From an uncultured Prevotellaceae bacterium (GTDB lineage Bacteria > Bacteroidota > Bacteroidia > Bacteroidales > Muribaculaceae): DNA of 64,000 nucleotides. Below, in pieces: positions 18,101 to 25,917 of the stretch (position 1 is its first letter; each line of letters begins with the position of its first letter). The translations under genes and the position numbers were made by a program. The stretch is from assembly GCA_946186575.1 (NCBI GenBank), contig CAMHNO010000010.1:1-64000 (forward strand), in the 5' to 3' direction. Below the pieces are notes generated by a model. That model made no database searches, was not told where the DNA came from, and saw only the letters and a list, made by a program, of their open reading frames with translations.

Positions 18101-20144
18101 GATTGACATTAGTTATACTAATATCCACAACACTGCAGCTGGTCCGGGTGTTATGAATCCTGGTTGGATGTCGAAAGACTGGGTTGGCGACAGCGACGAT
18201 GCACTTGCTGCCACAATACAGTCAAACACATCAACCCATCGTTCATATTCTGCTTTCCACACATTTGTCTATTTCGCTCCTTGCAGCAAGCTCAAGACCA
18301 TTCACATGGATCACTGTAATCTGCAATCTCTTGGTATCAGTTACTTCCCCGAGCTTGATACTTTAACTGCTTCTTACATGTATGGCGATTGCTACTTCAT
18401 GCGTGATGCTGAATCAACCAATTTGCGCTACGGAATGGCAAATACCGGACCTGGCAGGGTTAGAAAGTATCTTAGCCCTAAGGCTAATCCCAAGACTGGC
18501 ATTGAGGATGCGGTTAATGTTGTTGGACCTGATGGCACAGATAACACTTATTATGACAACAGCATCAAGTATTATGACATCAGCTATAGTGGTTTCAATG
18601 AACTGCGATTTAATTATGGCATAAATCTGGAATATATCAACGTGAGTGGCAACCCGCTTAAATTCCATGTCCATCCAAGTAGCGATTATTCTTACCACAA
18701 TTCATTGGATGTCACCTATTGTCCTAACATCAGGACTGTGATTGCCGACAACTGCTCCGACCTGCCCATTGTTCGCGCTCACAACCGGACTAATCTCGAC
18801 ACACTGTACCTGAGTAATGACCCCAACCTCAAGACTCTATACGTCCAAAATGACCCGACTCTGAAGACTAATTTCCAGGGTTTGAATACCTTGAGAGGCC
18901 TTGAGACGCTGTTTGGATACAACAACACTCAGTGGCAGGGCATCGACGTGCAGGCCAACACCGCACTGAAGAACCTATGGGTTTCGAACATTGGTGCTCA
19001 AAGCCTTGACGTGAGCCACAACACCGCTCTTGAGAAGCTGCGCGTCTATGACAACTCGCTCAGGACACTCGACGTGACTGGCAACCGTGCTCTCACATGG
19101 CTGTCGCTGGCTCGCAATCAAGTGCCAGAACTTGACTTGAGCGCAAACACTGCCCTGCAATACTTCAACTGCTCTAACAGCGAGGAGACACTCGACGACC
19201 ATTCGCTTGCTGCCGACAACCACAATGGTGGCGACGCCGACGAGGTGAAACCTGTGACAACGAGCCACAGTGCATCACACACTGGCAACAGCCTGAGCGA
19301 CCTGGTGTTTAATGCCAACGCACCGCTCACCGATGTGATAGCAAACTCTAACGACTTGCACCGAATCTCTGGCAATTTCACCAACCTAACCAACATTGAG
19401 TTTGCCCACAACCACATCAACGGCATCGACCTGAGCGCCGCCACTGGCTCACCCACTATCAATAGTGAGGACAACGGCCGTGCCATCACTGCCGAGTGTG
19501 CCAAGTTCTACCAGCATGGCCAATTCCCTCTAAACGAGGTTACTGTTTTCTACTTCCAGCTTGAGGACATTAATTCCAATGGTCAAACGATCGACAATTC
19601 TCAGCCTCTTGCCTCTAAGACAAGCGAGGACAGCAAGGGCGACACTCGTCACCTGGGCCAAGATGGTTTCGTTCTCGACGAACTGAAGGCTTGGGACGCC
19701 TCTAATTCGGCAGAATTTGTTCCAAGCGCCCCAAGCGGAATCTCGCCAAGGGATGTCACACTTGACCCAGACAATATGAGTCAGTATCTCACCGACGTGC
19801 CAGGAACAATTGTTGTGCTCAAGGAAGACCCTGAGAACCCGGCAGAGGGGCGCGCTACCTACACCTACAACAATGGCAAGGGTGATAGCGAGTTCTATCT
19901 CGACTGGACGGCCAACACCAGCATACCCACTGCTGTCACAAACCTGAATGTGGATGAGGGCATCAGCATTGCCAACAGCCACGGCCAGCTCGAGGTTAAC
20001 GGCCCCGATGGTGCTGTTGTGGGCGTCTACGACCTCAACGGTCGCTTAGTAGCAAGCGAGGCTATCGCTGGTGGCACTGTAATCATCAAGGGGCTGGCAC
20101 CCGGTGTCTACGTGGTCAATGGCCAAAAGGTGCTTCTCAAGTAA
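15135..20144 (+). CDS. giant leucine-rich repeat T9SS surface protein with starch-binding-like modules
   Basis: A 1669-residue exported protein. A signal peptide (ends TPAWAA) is followed by two modules (about 30-115 and 130-218) of the CBM26-like starch-binding type, with paired motifs LNGTWPGEVM and FTGGNWPGQPM. From about 233 (FPDANFRAAL) to about 1450 there is a long irregular LRR region with units such as LDLSNNALT and LTTLNVSNNPFTVL. The last 40 residues (VYDLNGRLVASE ... GLAPGVYVVNGQKVLLK) are a T9SS type A sorting domain. This suggests export through T9SS and surface attachment or release. The first third of the gene is more AT-rich than its neighbours. The ligand is unknown; starch binding is inferred from the module shape only. 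Confidence 0.85.
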   Translation: MRRILLRKHCTMLLLAVVVAAWSTPAWAAIKIHVRTTSGVAAPHLYVWDNDETPLNGTWPGEVMTTTTTAYDGSSWYVATFNESTVNAIINDGSNQTENITGINGDRYYEYQGGSTYYNLTNMYIIPSGAVYKDGKLFVYFVNTSQWGTPYAWIYKDGQNFTGGNWPGQPMTKVDGSDNLWSWEADNTGTPTKVIFSDNGSSESIAMDWVNGGYYSTNSLITTINQLQLNATYFPDANFRAALAEALNVNEGDNIYPNNVKVLDVSGKGISNLAGIANFTNLEELYASSNNITYGDLTALHRLRILDVHGNSGLKGFGVNAASTSNPILNLPPAGSNVLEYIDISSCALQYCNQAAFADRVANTLETLIISNNYDHYHFNSVPALNTLSKLKYFDMSGCDATPANVISSFSATQKSTLEYLDLSNSHMTSNGAAQTLDGFTALETFKFGSQASWANTMTITNCPALTLIDVSGNVKMTGLTINNSGITTLNFPEATTLTGLTALTTLNVSNNPFTVLNIPQTPNSLLTVTANDCSVMTGILAEHNKSKLQYVTAHNCPALTDITINGADIYFNKQLNAFDATNKSTLVTLDLSNDAMSTNYALDGFTALQTVDFDNNYMEGNNNTIHEFTATNCPALTSVNLGGITNMQTVTLTNNGFSNNSYPVVTVDAGASNVVLDFSNNNFTAVPNIQASQINVLKLNNNQLNGIKIPNGCNVNYLYAQNNNFGSGTYTLPQTSLVGLDLGNNGFTKFKAEDNKSLMSLALYPNNALTEIELHGNTALTQTSPDGVIESNNGLYIKGLSSLQTLNIENSSFSKLGQQNSLQGVTGLKTLKARHNNFTTFTNGSTTLGSGGNIRIPAPTESSLEHLTALEYLDLAYNNLQDSVHLYKNVNLKHLDVSHNNEIRGVIDGTITPSDVAAQNAMRTKKAKRLVKYGMYYGDKGELTDALYAQACAVQNPRQVPFDIRYEDLNDTTGLYHLDLQKNVNLEWIDISYTNIHNTAAGPGVMNPGWMSKDWVGDSDDALAATIQSNTSTHRSYSAFHTFVYFAPCSKLKTIHMDHCNLQSLGISYFPELDTLTASYMYGDCYFMRDAESTNLRYGMANTGPGRVRKYLSPKANPKTGIEDAVNVVGPDGTDNTYYDNSIKYYDISYSGFNELRFNYGINLEYINVSGNPLKFHVHPSSDYSYHNSLDVTYCPNIRTVIADNCSDLPIVRAHNRTNLDTLYLSNDPNLKTLYVQNDPTLKTNFQGLNTLRGLETLFGYNNTQWQGIDVQANTALKNLWVSNIGAQSLDVSHNTALEKLRVYDNSLRTLDVTGNRALTWLSLARNQVPELDLSANTALQYFNCSNSEETLDDHSLAADNHNGGDADEVKPVTTSHSASHTGNSLSDLVFNANAPLTDVIANSNDLHRISGNFTNLTNIEFAHNHINGIDLSAATGSPTINSEDNGRAITAECAKFYQHGQFPLNEVTVFYFQLEDINSNGQTIDNSQPLASKTSEDSKGDTRHLGQDGFVLDELKAWDASNSAEFVPSAPSGISPRDVTLDPDNMSQYLTDVPGTIVVLKEDPENPAEGRATYTYNNGKGDSEFYLDWTANTSIPTAVTNLNVDEGISIANSHGQLEVNGPDGAVVGVYDLNGRLVASEAIAGGTVIIKGLAPGVYVVNGQKVLLK

Positions 20145-20184
20145 AAACATCTCTTTGCTACCTGCATTTTTTCACAACTGCTCA

Positions 20185-20218
20185 AACGAGGGTCCCATTG
20201 CACTGGGGCCCTCGTTTT
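20185..20218 (+). terminator. terminator of the giant LRR gene
   Basis: AACGAGGG pairs with CCCTCGTT, with a further CCC/GGG inner stem, followed by TTTT. Confidence 0.85.
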
Positions 20219-20265
20219 AATTTGAATGTCCATCACAAGCGCTGCCCCATGCTTGGATTTAAACC

Positions 20266-20293
20266 TTTGCCTTAATCTATAGTCTTATCTTTG
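20266..20293 (+). promoter_or_regulatory. promoter of the DUF3108 gene
   Basis: -7 TATCTTTG at 20286-20293, 25 bp upstream of the start, with a TTTG at 20266-20269 (16-bp spacer, shorter than usual). Confidence 0.6.
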
Positions 20294-20318
20294 AATTAAA
20301 TTTCAACATCGTGAATCT

Positions 20319-21074
20319 ATGAAAAAGTACTTATTATCTATACTCGGCAGCATCTTGCTGGCGCTCGTGTGGTCGCCAAGCGCAAGTGCAATCAAAATCA
20401 CCGACGAGGTTCTGAATTATGAGATTGTCTATCACTGGGGCATCTTGTGGAAACATGCCGGCGACGCCACACTCTCGGCCACTAAGAGCGAAGGCGGATA
20501 CACCGCTCAGCTCACAGGAAAAACACGGTCATGGGCCGACAAAATCTACCCCGTGCGCGACACACTCAAGTGCACGATGGGAGCCGACTTCAGGCCCGAC
20601 AAATATGAGAAATTCACTCACGAGAAGGACTACTTTGCCCACGACGTGGTCGACTTCGACAGCAGCGGTGCCGGCACCACTGCACAATGCGCACGTTACC
20701 GCAAGAACAAGCCCACTGCCAACCTCGAACTGAGCCACGACGGACCAGCCTACGACATGCTGAGCATCTTCTACATGATGCGCAACCTCGACTTCTCGAA
20801 AATGTCAACTAAAAAAACTTACACCTCGTGCGTGTTCTCGGGCAAAGAAAAAGAGACTCTCACCATCCAATATGTGGGCATTGAGCCTGCGCTTGAGCTG
20901 CGCGACAAGTCGAGGCACCAAGCCTACCACCTCAAGCTCACCTTCACCACCGATGGCGGCAAGAAGTCGAGCGACGACATCGATGCCTATATCTCAACCT
21001 CGGCCAGCCGCATTCCGCTGCTGGTGGTGGGCAAACTCAAGATAGGCGAAATCAAGTGCTATTACGCAAAATAA
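20319..21074 (+). CDS. DUF3108 exported protein
   Basis: A 251-residue protein with a signal peptide (ends SASA, about residue 24) and a DUF3108-like body: VLNYEIVYHWGILWKHAGDAT near the start, a central MLSIFYMMRNLDFS and a final VGKLKIGEIKCYYAK. Such proteins are periplasmic or outer-membrane associated, with a lipocalin-like beta fold suggested for relatives, but no function is known. It has its own promoter and ends 5 bp before a 201-bp mobile element. Confidence 0.8.
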   Translation: MKKYLLSILGSILLALVWSPSASAIKITDEVLNYEIVYHWGILWKHAGDATLSATKSEGGYTAQLTGKTRSWADKIYPVRDTLKCTMGADFRPDKYEKFTHEKDYFAHDVVDFDSSGAGTTAQCARYRKNKPTANLELSHDGPAYDMLSIFYMMRNLDFSKMSTKKTYTSCVFSGKEKETLTIQYVGIEPALELRDKSRHQAYHLKLTFTTDGGKKSSDDIDAYISTSASRIPLLVVGKLKIGEIKCYYAK

Positions 21075-21079
21075 CGAGT

Positions 21080-21280
21080 GAGGGTGTTGCAAAACTGCCG
21101 AAATTGGCGAAACTCCCCCTCTAAGTTAGAGGGGGATACAGGGGAGTGTGTAAATGCTTATACTACTCAACACTTTGTTTTTCAACAGATTGTGCGCAAT
21201 CATACTCCTCCGCCCTTCGGGCACCTCCTCTATCTTAGAGGAGGAGTTTTCATTAGACTCAGAAGTTTTGCAACACCCTC
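21080..21280. mobile_element. 201-bp MITE-like palindromic element, uninterrupted copy
   Basis: Bounded by a 17-bp perfect terminal inverted repeat, beginning GAGGGTGTTGCAAAACT at 21080-21096 and its complement at 21264-21280. Inside are a near-perfect palindrome around CCCTCTAAGTTAGAGGG (about 21114-21134) and a second stem CTCCTCTA TCT TAGAGGAG (about 21227-21245), plus a small CGCCCTTCGGGC hairpin. It contains no credible gene. A second copy, with a 187-bp insertion, is at 62089-62483. Exact ends are uncertain by a few bases and no target duplication is clear. It lies between convergent genes. Confidence 0.85.
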
Positions 21281-21308
21281 CTACAAGAGAGGAAGCAAAA
21301 AAAATGAA

Positions 21309-21346
21309 GGGAGGATGCCTGTCAAATCTGGCATCCTCCCGTTTTT
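21309..21346. terminator. bidirectional terminator between convergent genes
   Basis: GGGAGGATGCC (21309-21319) pairs with GGCATCCTCCC (21330-21340), flanked by GTTTTTT on the right and an A-run on the left. It can serve both the DUF3108 and DUF3667 genes. Confidence 0.85.
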
Positions 21347-22401
21347 TAGCTCCTGCAACCAAATTCATCCCATGAATAAAGGATGGCTTCAAAGGCTATC
21401 ACGATGACTAAGGTGATGAGTGGCCACTTTATCACTGCCCACTTGCCACGTTCGAGCCACAGCTTGCGGTTTACCACACCCACAGTGTGCATTAAGAAAT
21501 AGGTGAGCCATGCGGACACGAGCCCATATGCCAACACATCAACAATCATCCTATACAGCGGGTCTCCGTCATATAAACTCATAAAGACAGCAATTATCAT
21601 AACGACATCAAATAATAACATGATAATTAGCAACGACATCGCAATGAGCCGCCATAGCGTGCCCCACCAGTTGTAGCCAAAGAGTTGCTTGTAGTCGATA
21701 TACAGATACATAACCAACAAGAGATGCATCATCCTCATGACGCTGTTGTAAGGCACAAAAAACAATAAGAGCGACAGCAGCAACCCTATTAGTGTGATGA
21801 CCAACGACTGATTGGCAATAAAGACTTGAATGAAAAAGCCCTGTGGCAGAGAGTGGCGCTTGAGCAACGGTGCTTGGCGAAACACTATCCACGTGGGGAA
21901 AATGAAAATTGAAAAAGACACCAGCGACATCCACTCGTCGTGAACCTTTACCCATTTCCAGGCATAGTCAATGTAGTAGAGCACACCTGTGGTTGTTATC
22001 TTGGGGAGTTCGTGAGAGTAGTCTTCGGGCGATAGCCAATGCCCAATCAAGTAGACGATAACCCCCAGGATCACGAGCATCTTCACTGGCGGGAAGCTCA
22101 CTTGGCGCTTGCCGATGACATAGTCGCGCATCAAGTGACCCGGGCGAAATAGCAACTGCCAGGCAGTGTAAGGCAGCGACCGTGAGTGCAGCCCCCAAAT
22201 CTCCATGATGCCCGCCCACACGCTGGCCCAGGTGACGGGACCATGAGTGGCCTTCTGCCCACACAGCGGGCAGTAGTTTCCCTCATGCTCCTCGCCACAG
22301 CAATCACAGCGGTTCATCTGGCCAGTGTACTTATATTCCACTGGCTGCTGCCGCCAGTTGCGGTAACGCTGCAGGGAGTTCTTTAGTCGCTGCGATTTCA
22401 T
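21346..22401 (-). CDS. DUF3667 membrane protein with zinc ribbon
   Basis: A 351-residue protein starting MKSQRLKNSLQ at the ATG at 22401 (a GTG sits one codon upstream). Residues about 31-48 form a zinc ribbon, CDCCGEEHEGNYCPLCG. A DUF3667-type segment, GHLMRDYVIGKRQVSFPPVK, follows, and then about five to six membrane spans. The function is unknown. It is downstream of the C69 peptidase gene. A 34-nt hairpin sits about 10 nt before its start codon and no promoter was found in the gap, so expression may depend on read-through. Confidence 0.85.
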   Translation of the reverse strand: MKSQRLKNSLQRYRNWRQQPVEYKYTGQMNRCDCCGEEHEGNYCPLCGQKATHGPVTWASVWAGIMEIWGLHSRSLPYTAWQLLFRPGHLMRDYVIGKRQVSFPPVKMLVILGVIVYLIGHWLSPEDYSHELPKITTTGVLYYIDYAWKWVKVHDEWMSLVSFSIFIFPTWIVFRQAPLLKRHSLPQGFFIQVFIANQSLVITLIGLLLSLLLFFVPYNSVMRMMHLLLVMYLYIDYKQLFGYNWWGTLWRLIAMSLLIIMLLFDVVMIIAVFMSLYDGDPLYRMIVDVLAYGLVSAWLTYFLMHTVGVVNRKLWLERGKWAVIKWPLITLVIVIAFEAILYSWDEFGCRS

Positions 22402-22411
22402 CACTTTAAAG

Positions 22412-22445
22412 ATGGGTGGCAGCCATAATGGTCACTGCCACCCAT
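22412..22445 (-). terminator. hairpin after the C69 peptidase gene
   Basis: ATGGGTGGCAG (22412-22422) pairs with CTGCCACCCAT (22435-22445), an 11-bp perfect stem. It could be a terminator, or an attenuator covering the ribosome-binding region of the next gene. Confidence 0.6.
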
Positions 22446-22468
22446 GAATAATCAAGTTATTAAATATA

Positions 22469-24145
22469 TTACTTTTCTACCTCTTTAACCTTCAGGTAGT
22501 CGCCACTGCCCTTGACGATGGTCTCAAAGTAGGGCTGAGTGTAGCCGCCAAACTTGGGCTGCACGGGGTTGCCCCATGCGTTGCGCTCAAACTCGCCGTC
22601 CTTCTCCTTCTTGATGTTGCCATCGAGGTATTTCACAAAGAGATACTGTGCCAGCTGCTGATATTTGCGAAGGTAGTCTTGCGAACTGTTGAGGCTGTAG
22701 TTGGTCAAGTACTCAACGGCAGCTGCCTGATTGCTTTGGTATAGAGCTTGTGCCTTAGCCTCCACTTGCATCTGCTTAGCCTGGAAACCATCTTCGAGGC
22801 CCTGCTGCACGCGGCGCACGTCGGGAATCATCTGCGAGTAGCGATGGTAGCACTGGTTGGCAATCAGGTTGTTTACCCAGAATGCTGCATCAAAGTCGAA
22901 ATTGTAGAGGTCGCCCTTACCCTCGCGGAAGCACTCGGGCACCTCGTTGATGCAGCAGTACATGGGCACGAAGACGGCAGTGTTGGCGTCGTCAACTCCA
23001 AACCAGATGATACCGCCCACAGCATCGGGTAACCAAGAGCGCATCTGAGTGCAGAACACAAAGCCTGTTTGCTGAGTGGCAATTGCACGCTCGTGGCTAT
23101 AGGTCACGCTGTCGACCTTGAACTCCATGGGGCGATAGCGGTAAGGCACGTCAAAGTAGTTCTTGGCACCTGGGTCCTGCGTCATGTCGTAAGGAGTGCC
23201 CTCGAAGTGGTCGCGCATCATGTTCTGCATGTCGCGCACCGTGAGCTGGCGGTTGGGCTTCACATAGAGGGGCATAATCTCGGCCCCCTTCTTGCCCTCG
23301 AGATAAGGCAGATAGCGGTCCATGCCAGTGGCATACTTGTTGAAGAACGCCCAGGCGCGAGCATCACAGCCGCGCAAGGTGCCATAGTCGGCAGGGCAAT
23401 AGGTGAGCGAGAAGTCGAAGTCCTCGTCCTTGCCATTGAACCAACCCATCTTGCGAGCAAACGACACCACGTCCTTGCTGTAGATGCAGTTTTGCTTGTC
23501 GTTAAAGGGAATCTTGTGGATGCGAGCTTGGTTGGCATGACCCGAGATGCAGTCGTCGGGGATGCGTATTGCCACCCACACGGCACCTTTCTCCTTGCCG
23601 CCCTTGCCTATCATCTCGAGCACCCACACCTCGTTGGGGTCGCCCACCGAGAACGACTCACCCTCGCTGCAGTAGCCATACTGGGCCACGAGGTCGGTCA
23701 TCACCTTGAGGGCCTCGCGTGCGGTCTTAGAACGCTGCAAGGCAAGATACATGAGGCTGCCATAGTCGATGCGTCCTGTAGTGTCCTCACACTCATGACG
23801 TCCACCCCAAGTCGACTCGGCAAGGGTGACCTGGTGCTCGTTGATGTTGCCCACCACTTTATAGGTGTGCGCCACCTCGGGAATCTCGCCCAAATATTTG
23901 CCAGAGTCCCAGTCATAAATCTTGCGCATGTCGCCCTTCTTGTGGTCGGCGGCAGGATAATAGTCGAGGAAGCCATACAGGGTGTGAGAGTCGGCGGCAT
24001 AGGTGATCATCGTCGACCCGTCGATGGTAGCTTTCTTGCCTGCTATCAGATTGGTACAGGCCTGAGACTCAACACTCCAGCCCATCATCAGTGCCAATGT
24101 AGCCATAATGCCCCAAGCACTAAATTTTCTAAAAATTGATTTCAT
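22469..24145 (-). CDS. pepD: C69 family dipeptidase
   Basis: An exported peptidase of 558 residues from the ATG at 24145 (MKSIFRKFSAWG); an upstream in-frame ATG at 24259 would add 38 non-signal residues encoded by AT-rich spacer repeat. The signal peptide ends SVESQA and is followed directly by Cys30 in ACTNLIAGKKATIDGSTM, which is the expected N-terminal nucleophile exposed on processing. Family landmarks include ESTWGGRHECEDTTGRIDYG and GDPNEVWVLEMIGKGGKEKGAVWVAIRIPDD further on. It hydrolyses dipeptides or short peptides in the periplasm, a fit for peptide-using gut bacteria. Confidence 0.93.
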   Translation of the reverse strand: MKSIFRKFSAWGIMATLALMMGWSVESQACTNLIAGKKATIDGSTMITYAADSHTLYGFLDYYPAADHKKGDMRKIYDWDSGKYLGEIPEVAHTYKVVGNINEHQVTLAESTWGGRHECEDTTGRIDYGSLMYLALQRSKTAREALKVMTDLVAQYGYCSEGESFSVGDPNEVWVLEMIGKGGKEKGAVWVAIRIPDDCISGHANQARIHKIPFNDKQNCIYSKDVVSFARKMGWFNGKDEDFDFSLTYCPADYGTLRGCDARAWAFFNKYATGMDRYLPYLEGKKGAEIMPLYVKPNRQLTVRDMQNMMRDHFEGTPYDMTQDPGAKNYFDVPYRYRPMEFKVDSVTYSHERAIATQQTGFVFCTQMRSWLPDAVGGIIWFGVDDANTAVFVPMYCCINEVPECFREGKGDLYNFDFDAAFWVNNLIANQCYHRYSQMIPDVRRVQQGLEDGFQAKQMQVEAKAQALYQSNQAAAVEYLTNYSLNSSQDYLRKYQQLAQYLFVKYLDGNIKKEKDGEFERNAWGNPVQPKFGGYTQPYFETIVKGSGDYLKVKEVEK

Positions 24146-24193
24146 GAAAGTGAAGTTTTTATTGTTATTAATTTTATTTCTATTTTCACAAGA

Positions 24194-24240
24194 ACTATTG
24201 TAACTATAAGCACTATTATAAGCACTATAGTAACTATTAA
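24194..24240 (-). repeat. AT-rich direct repeats in an intercistronic spacer
   Basis: Imperfect repeats of ACTATTATAAGC / ACTATAAGC / ACTATAG type fill the spacer between the GldE-like gene and the C69 gene. They resemble the 10-bp repeat arrays elsewhere in placement but not in sequence. Confidence 0.6.
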
Positions 24241-24242
24241 AC

Positions 24243-25598
24243 TTAATTCTTTGAATCACGCTTCACGTGCACCTTGACCTTGGCAATGCGGTATTTTTTA
24301 ACCTTGAGCACGGTGAAGTCGCATGGGCCGCAGGTGAGTGTCTCTTTCTCCCTGAGGAAGTCGCCCTTGATGTTGAGCAACAAGCCGGCAATGCTCTCGG
24401 CCTCGCCAGAATATTTCGCGAAATGACGCTCGTCGACCTCGGTCACTTCGAGAAAGTCGGCTATCGATGTCTTGGCATCAAAAATGAAGGTGTCGTCGTT
24501 CTCCTTGGTGTAGAATTTTTCTTCGGTATCGTACTCATCGTCGATGTCGCCCACAATCTCCTCGAGCACGTCTTCCATGGTGGCGAGGCCCTGTGTGCAG
24601 CCAAACTCGTCGACCACCACCGCCAGATGAATCTTCTTCTTGCGGAAATCCTCGAGCAGGTCGTCGATCATGCGCGACTCGGGCACGAAATACACTGGCC
24701 GTAGCAGTTTCTGCCACTTGAAGTCGCTGCTCTTCTTGTTGATATAGGGCAAGATATCCTTGGCATAGAGCACCCCCTTGATGTTGTCGGGGTTATCTTC
24801 ATAGACTGGCATGCGTGAGTATCCGTTCTCGACAATGCAGTGAATCACAGCATCAAAGCTCTCTTCGATGTCGATGTCCACAATGTCGATGCGTGGCGTC
24901 ATGATTTCGCTCACTGTCTTGTCGCCAAACTTGAGTATGCCCTCAAGCCAGTCTTTCTCGTCGGCGTTCTTCACGTCGCTCATCTGCAGGGCATTGGTCA
25001 GATCCTCGGTCGATATCTCGTCGGCACGCTTGCCCACCACTTTGCTCACAAATCCCATACACCCCACCATTATTCGAGAGATAGGGCTCAGGAGAATCAT
25101 CATCGTCTGCAGCGCCGGAGCCACGAGTGTGGCACAACGCACATTGTTGTTGGTGGCATAGAGCTTGGGGAGCACTTCGCCAAAGAGCAGAATCAAGAAT
25201 GTGAGTAAGACCGACTGAACCATAAAACTCGCCACAGCACTGTGAAACTTGCACATTTGGTTTATAGCAAAATTAAGCACTATAACAATCATGATGTTCA
25301 CCAGGTTGTTGCCTATCAAGATAGTGGCAAGCAAGCGCTCGGGCTGCTCGAGCAGGCGTTGCACACGCTCGCGCTTGGCATCGTCGGGTATGCCGTCGAC
25401 ATCTTTTTTAGTGAGCGAAAAATAGGCAATCTCTGAGCCCGAGTTGAAGGCCGAGAAAAAGAGACCAACAACCGCCGTGGCAATTGCAATCCACGACGAC
25501 AAGGTGGGAGGTTGAAAACTGATAGCCAGTGGTGAGGTTAACTGCTGCAGCAACAGCGCTGCACTACTTAAAATACAAGATAAAGGGTCAGGGTCCAA
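24243..25598 (-). CDS. gldE: GldE-like CNNM/CBS/CorC-HlyC membrane protein
   Basis: About 452 residues. An N-terminal CNNM transmembrane domain (about 30-200; GSEIAYFSLTKKD and IGNNLVNIMIV) is followed by a pair of CBS domains (ISEIMTPRIDIVDI-type segment, about 215-345) and a C-terminal CorC/HlyC domain. The family is linked to Mg2+ or cobalt handling, and in Bacteroidetes the GldE branch accompanies gliding/T9SS genes. No ATG is available near the start: translation probably begins at the TTG at 25598, giving DPDPLSC at the N-terminus as in GldE proteins; a TTG at 25604 is the alternative. It lies opposite porU. Confidence 0.85.
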   Translation of the reverse strand: MDPDPLSCILSSAALLLQQLTSPLAISFQPPTLSSWIAIATAVVGLFFSAFNSGSEIAYFSLTKKDVDGIPDDAKRERVQRLLEQPERLLATILIGNNLVNIMIVIVLNFAINQMCKFHSAVASFMVQSVLLTFLILLFGEVLPKLYATNNNVRCATLVAPALQTMMILLSPISRIMVGCMGFVSKVVGKRADEISTEDLTNALQMSDVKNADEKDWLEGILKFGDKTVSEIMTPRIDIVDIDIEESFDAVIHCIVENGYSRMPVYEDNPDNIKGVLYAKDILPYINKKSSDFKWQKLLRPVYFVPESRMIDDLLEDFRKKKIHLAVVVDEFGCTQGLATMEDVLEEIVGDIDDEYDTEEKFYTKENDDTFIFDAKTSIADFLEVTEVDERHFAKYSGEAESIAGLLLNIKGDFLREKETLTCGPCDFTVLKVKKYRIAKVKVHVKRDSKN

Positions 25599-25917
25599 AA
25601 TCAACAGTTTTAGTTAAACATTCTCTTGCCGCAACGTGTTCATCTCACATTGTCAACTATTTAGCACGCCGTAGCAGCAAGTTCACGACACAATTGCCGT
25701 GATTCTATTGCAAAGGTAAGCATGATTTTTGACTCTAACAAAAAAATTTCTCAAAATCACCCTTGGTGGTGTTTTTATTCAAGCTAGCCAAGTTGCTTTT
25801 AGGCCCGGGGCATCTTTTATGGCATTGATGATGCACACAATAATTAAGCGTGCTACACGTTATTTTTTAATAAAGGGGATAACTATGCCCCATCGTGAAC
25901 ATTCATAACTTTTTTTC
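25599..25917. other. divergent intergenic region between gldE-like and porU genes
   Basis: About 320 bp, AT-rich. It holds the minus-strand promoter at 25711-25742. I see no TAnnTTTG box for the plus-strand porU gene and no small gene. Confidence 0.6.
25711..25742 (-). promoter_or_regulatory. promoter of the GldE-like gene
   Basis: Minus strand: -33 TTTG (25739-25742), a 20-bp spacer, -7 TACCTTTG (25711-25718). The leader is about 105 nt. Confidence 0.7.

Noticed and set aside
21154-21375. Short open frames inside the 201-bp element
   Set aside because: They cross palindromes and terminal repeats and look like translation of non-coding repeat DNA.
24054-24062. Cys30 of the C69 protein read as a lipobox cysteine
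   Set aside because: In this family the cysteine after the signal peptide is the N-terminal nucleophile; the following TNLIAGKKATIDGST matches the family.
23069-24139. A 356-codon open frame antisense to the C69 dipeptidase
   Set aside because: It mirrors a clear peptidase gene and shows no family features; high-GC third positions open the reverse frame.
24146-24259. A longer N-terminus for the C69 gene
   Set aside because: The extra 38 residues (Tyr/Asn/Ser-rich) come from AT-rich spacer repeats and would bury the signal peptide.
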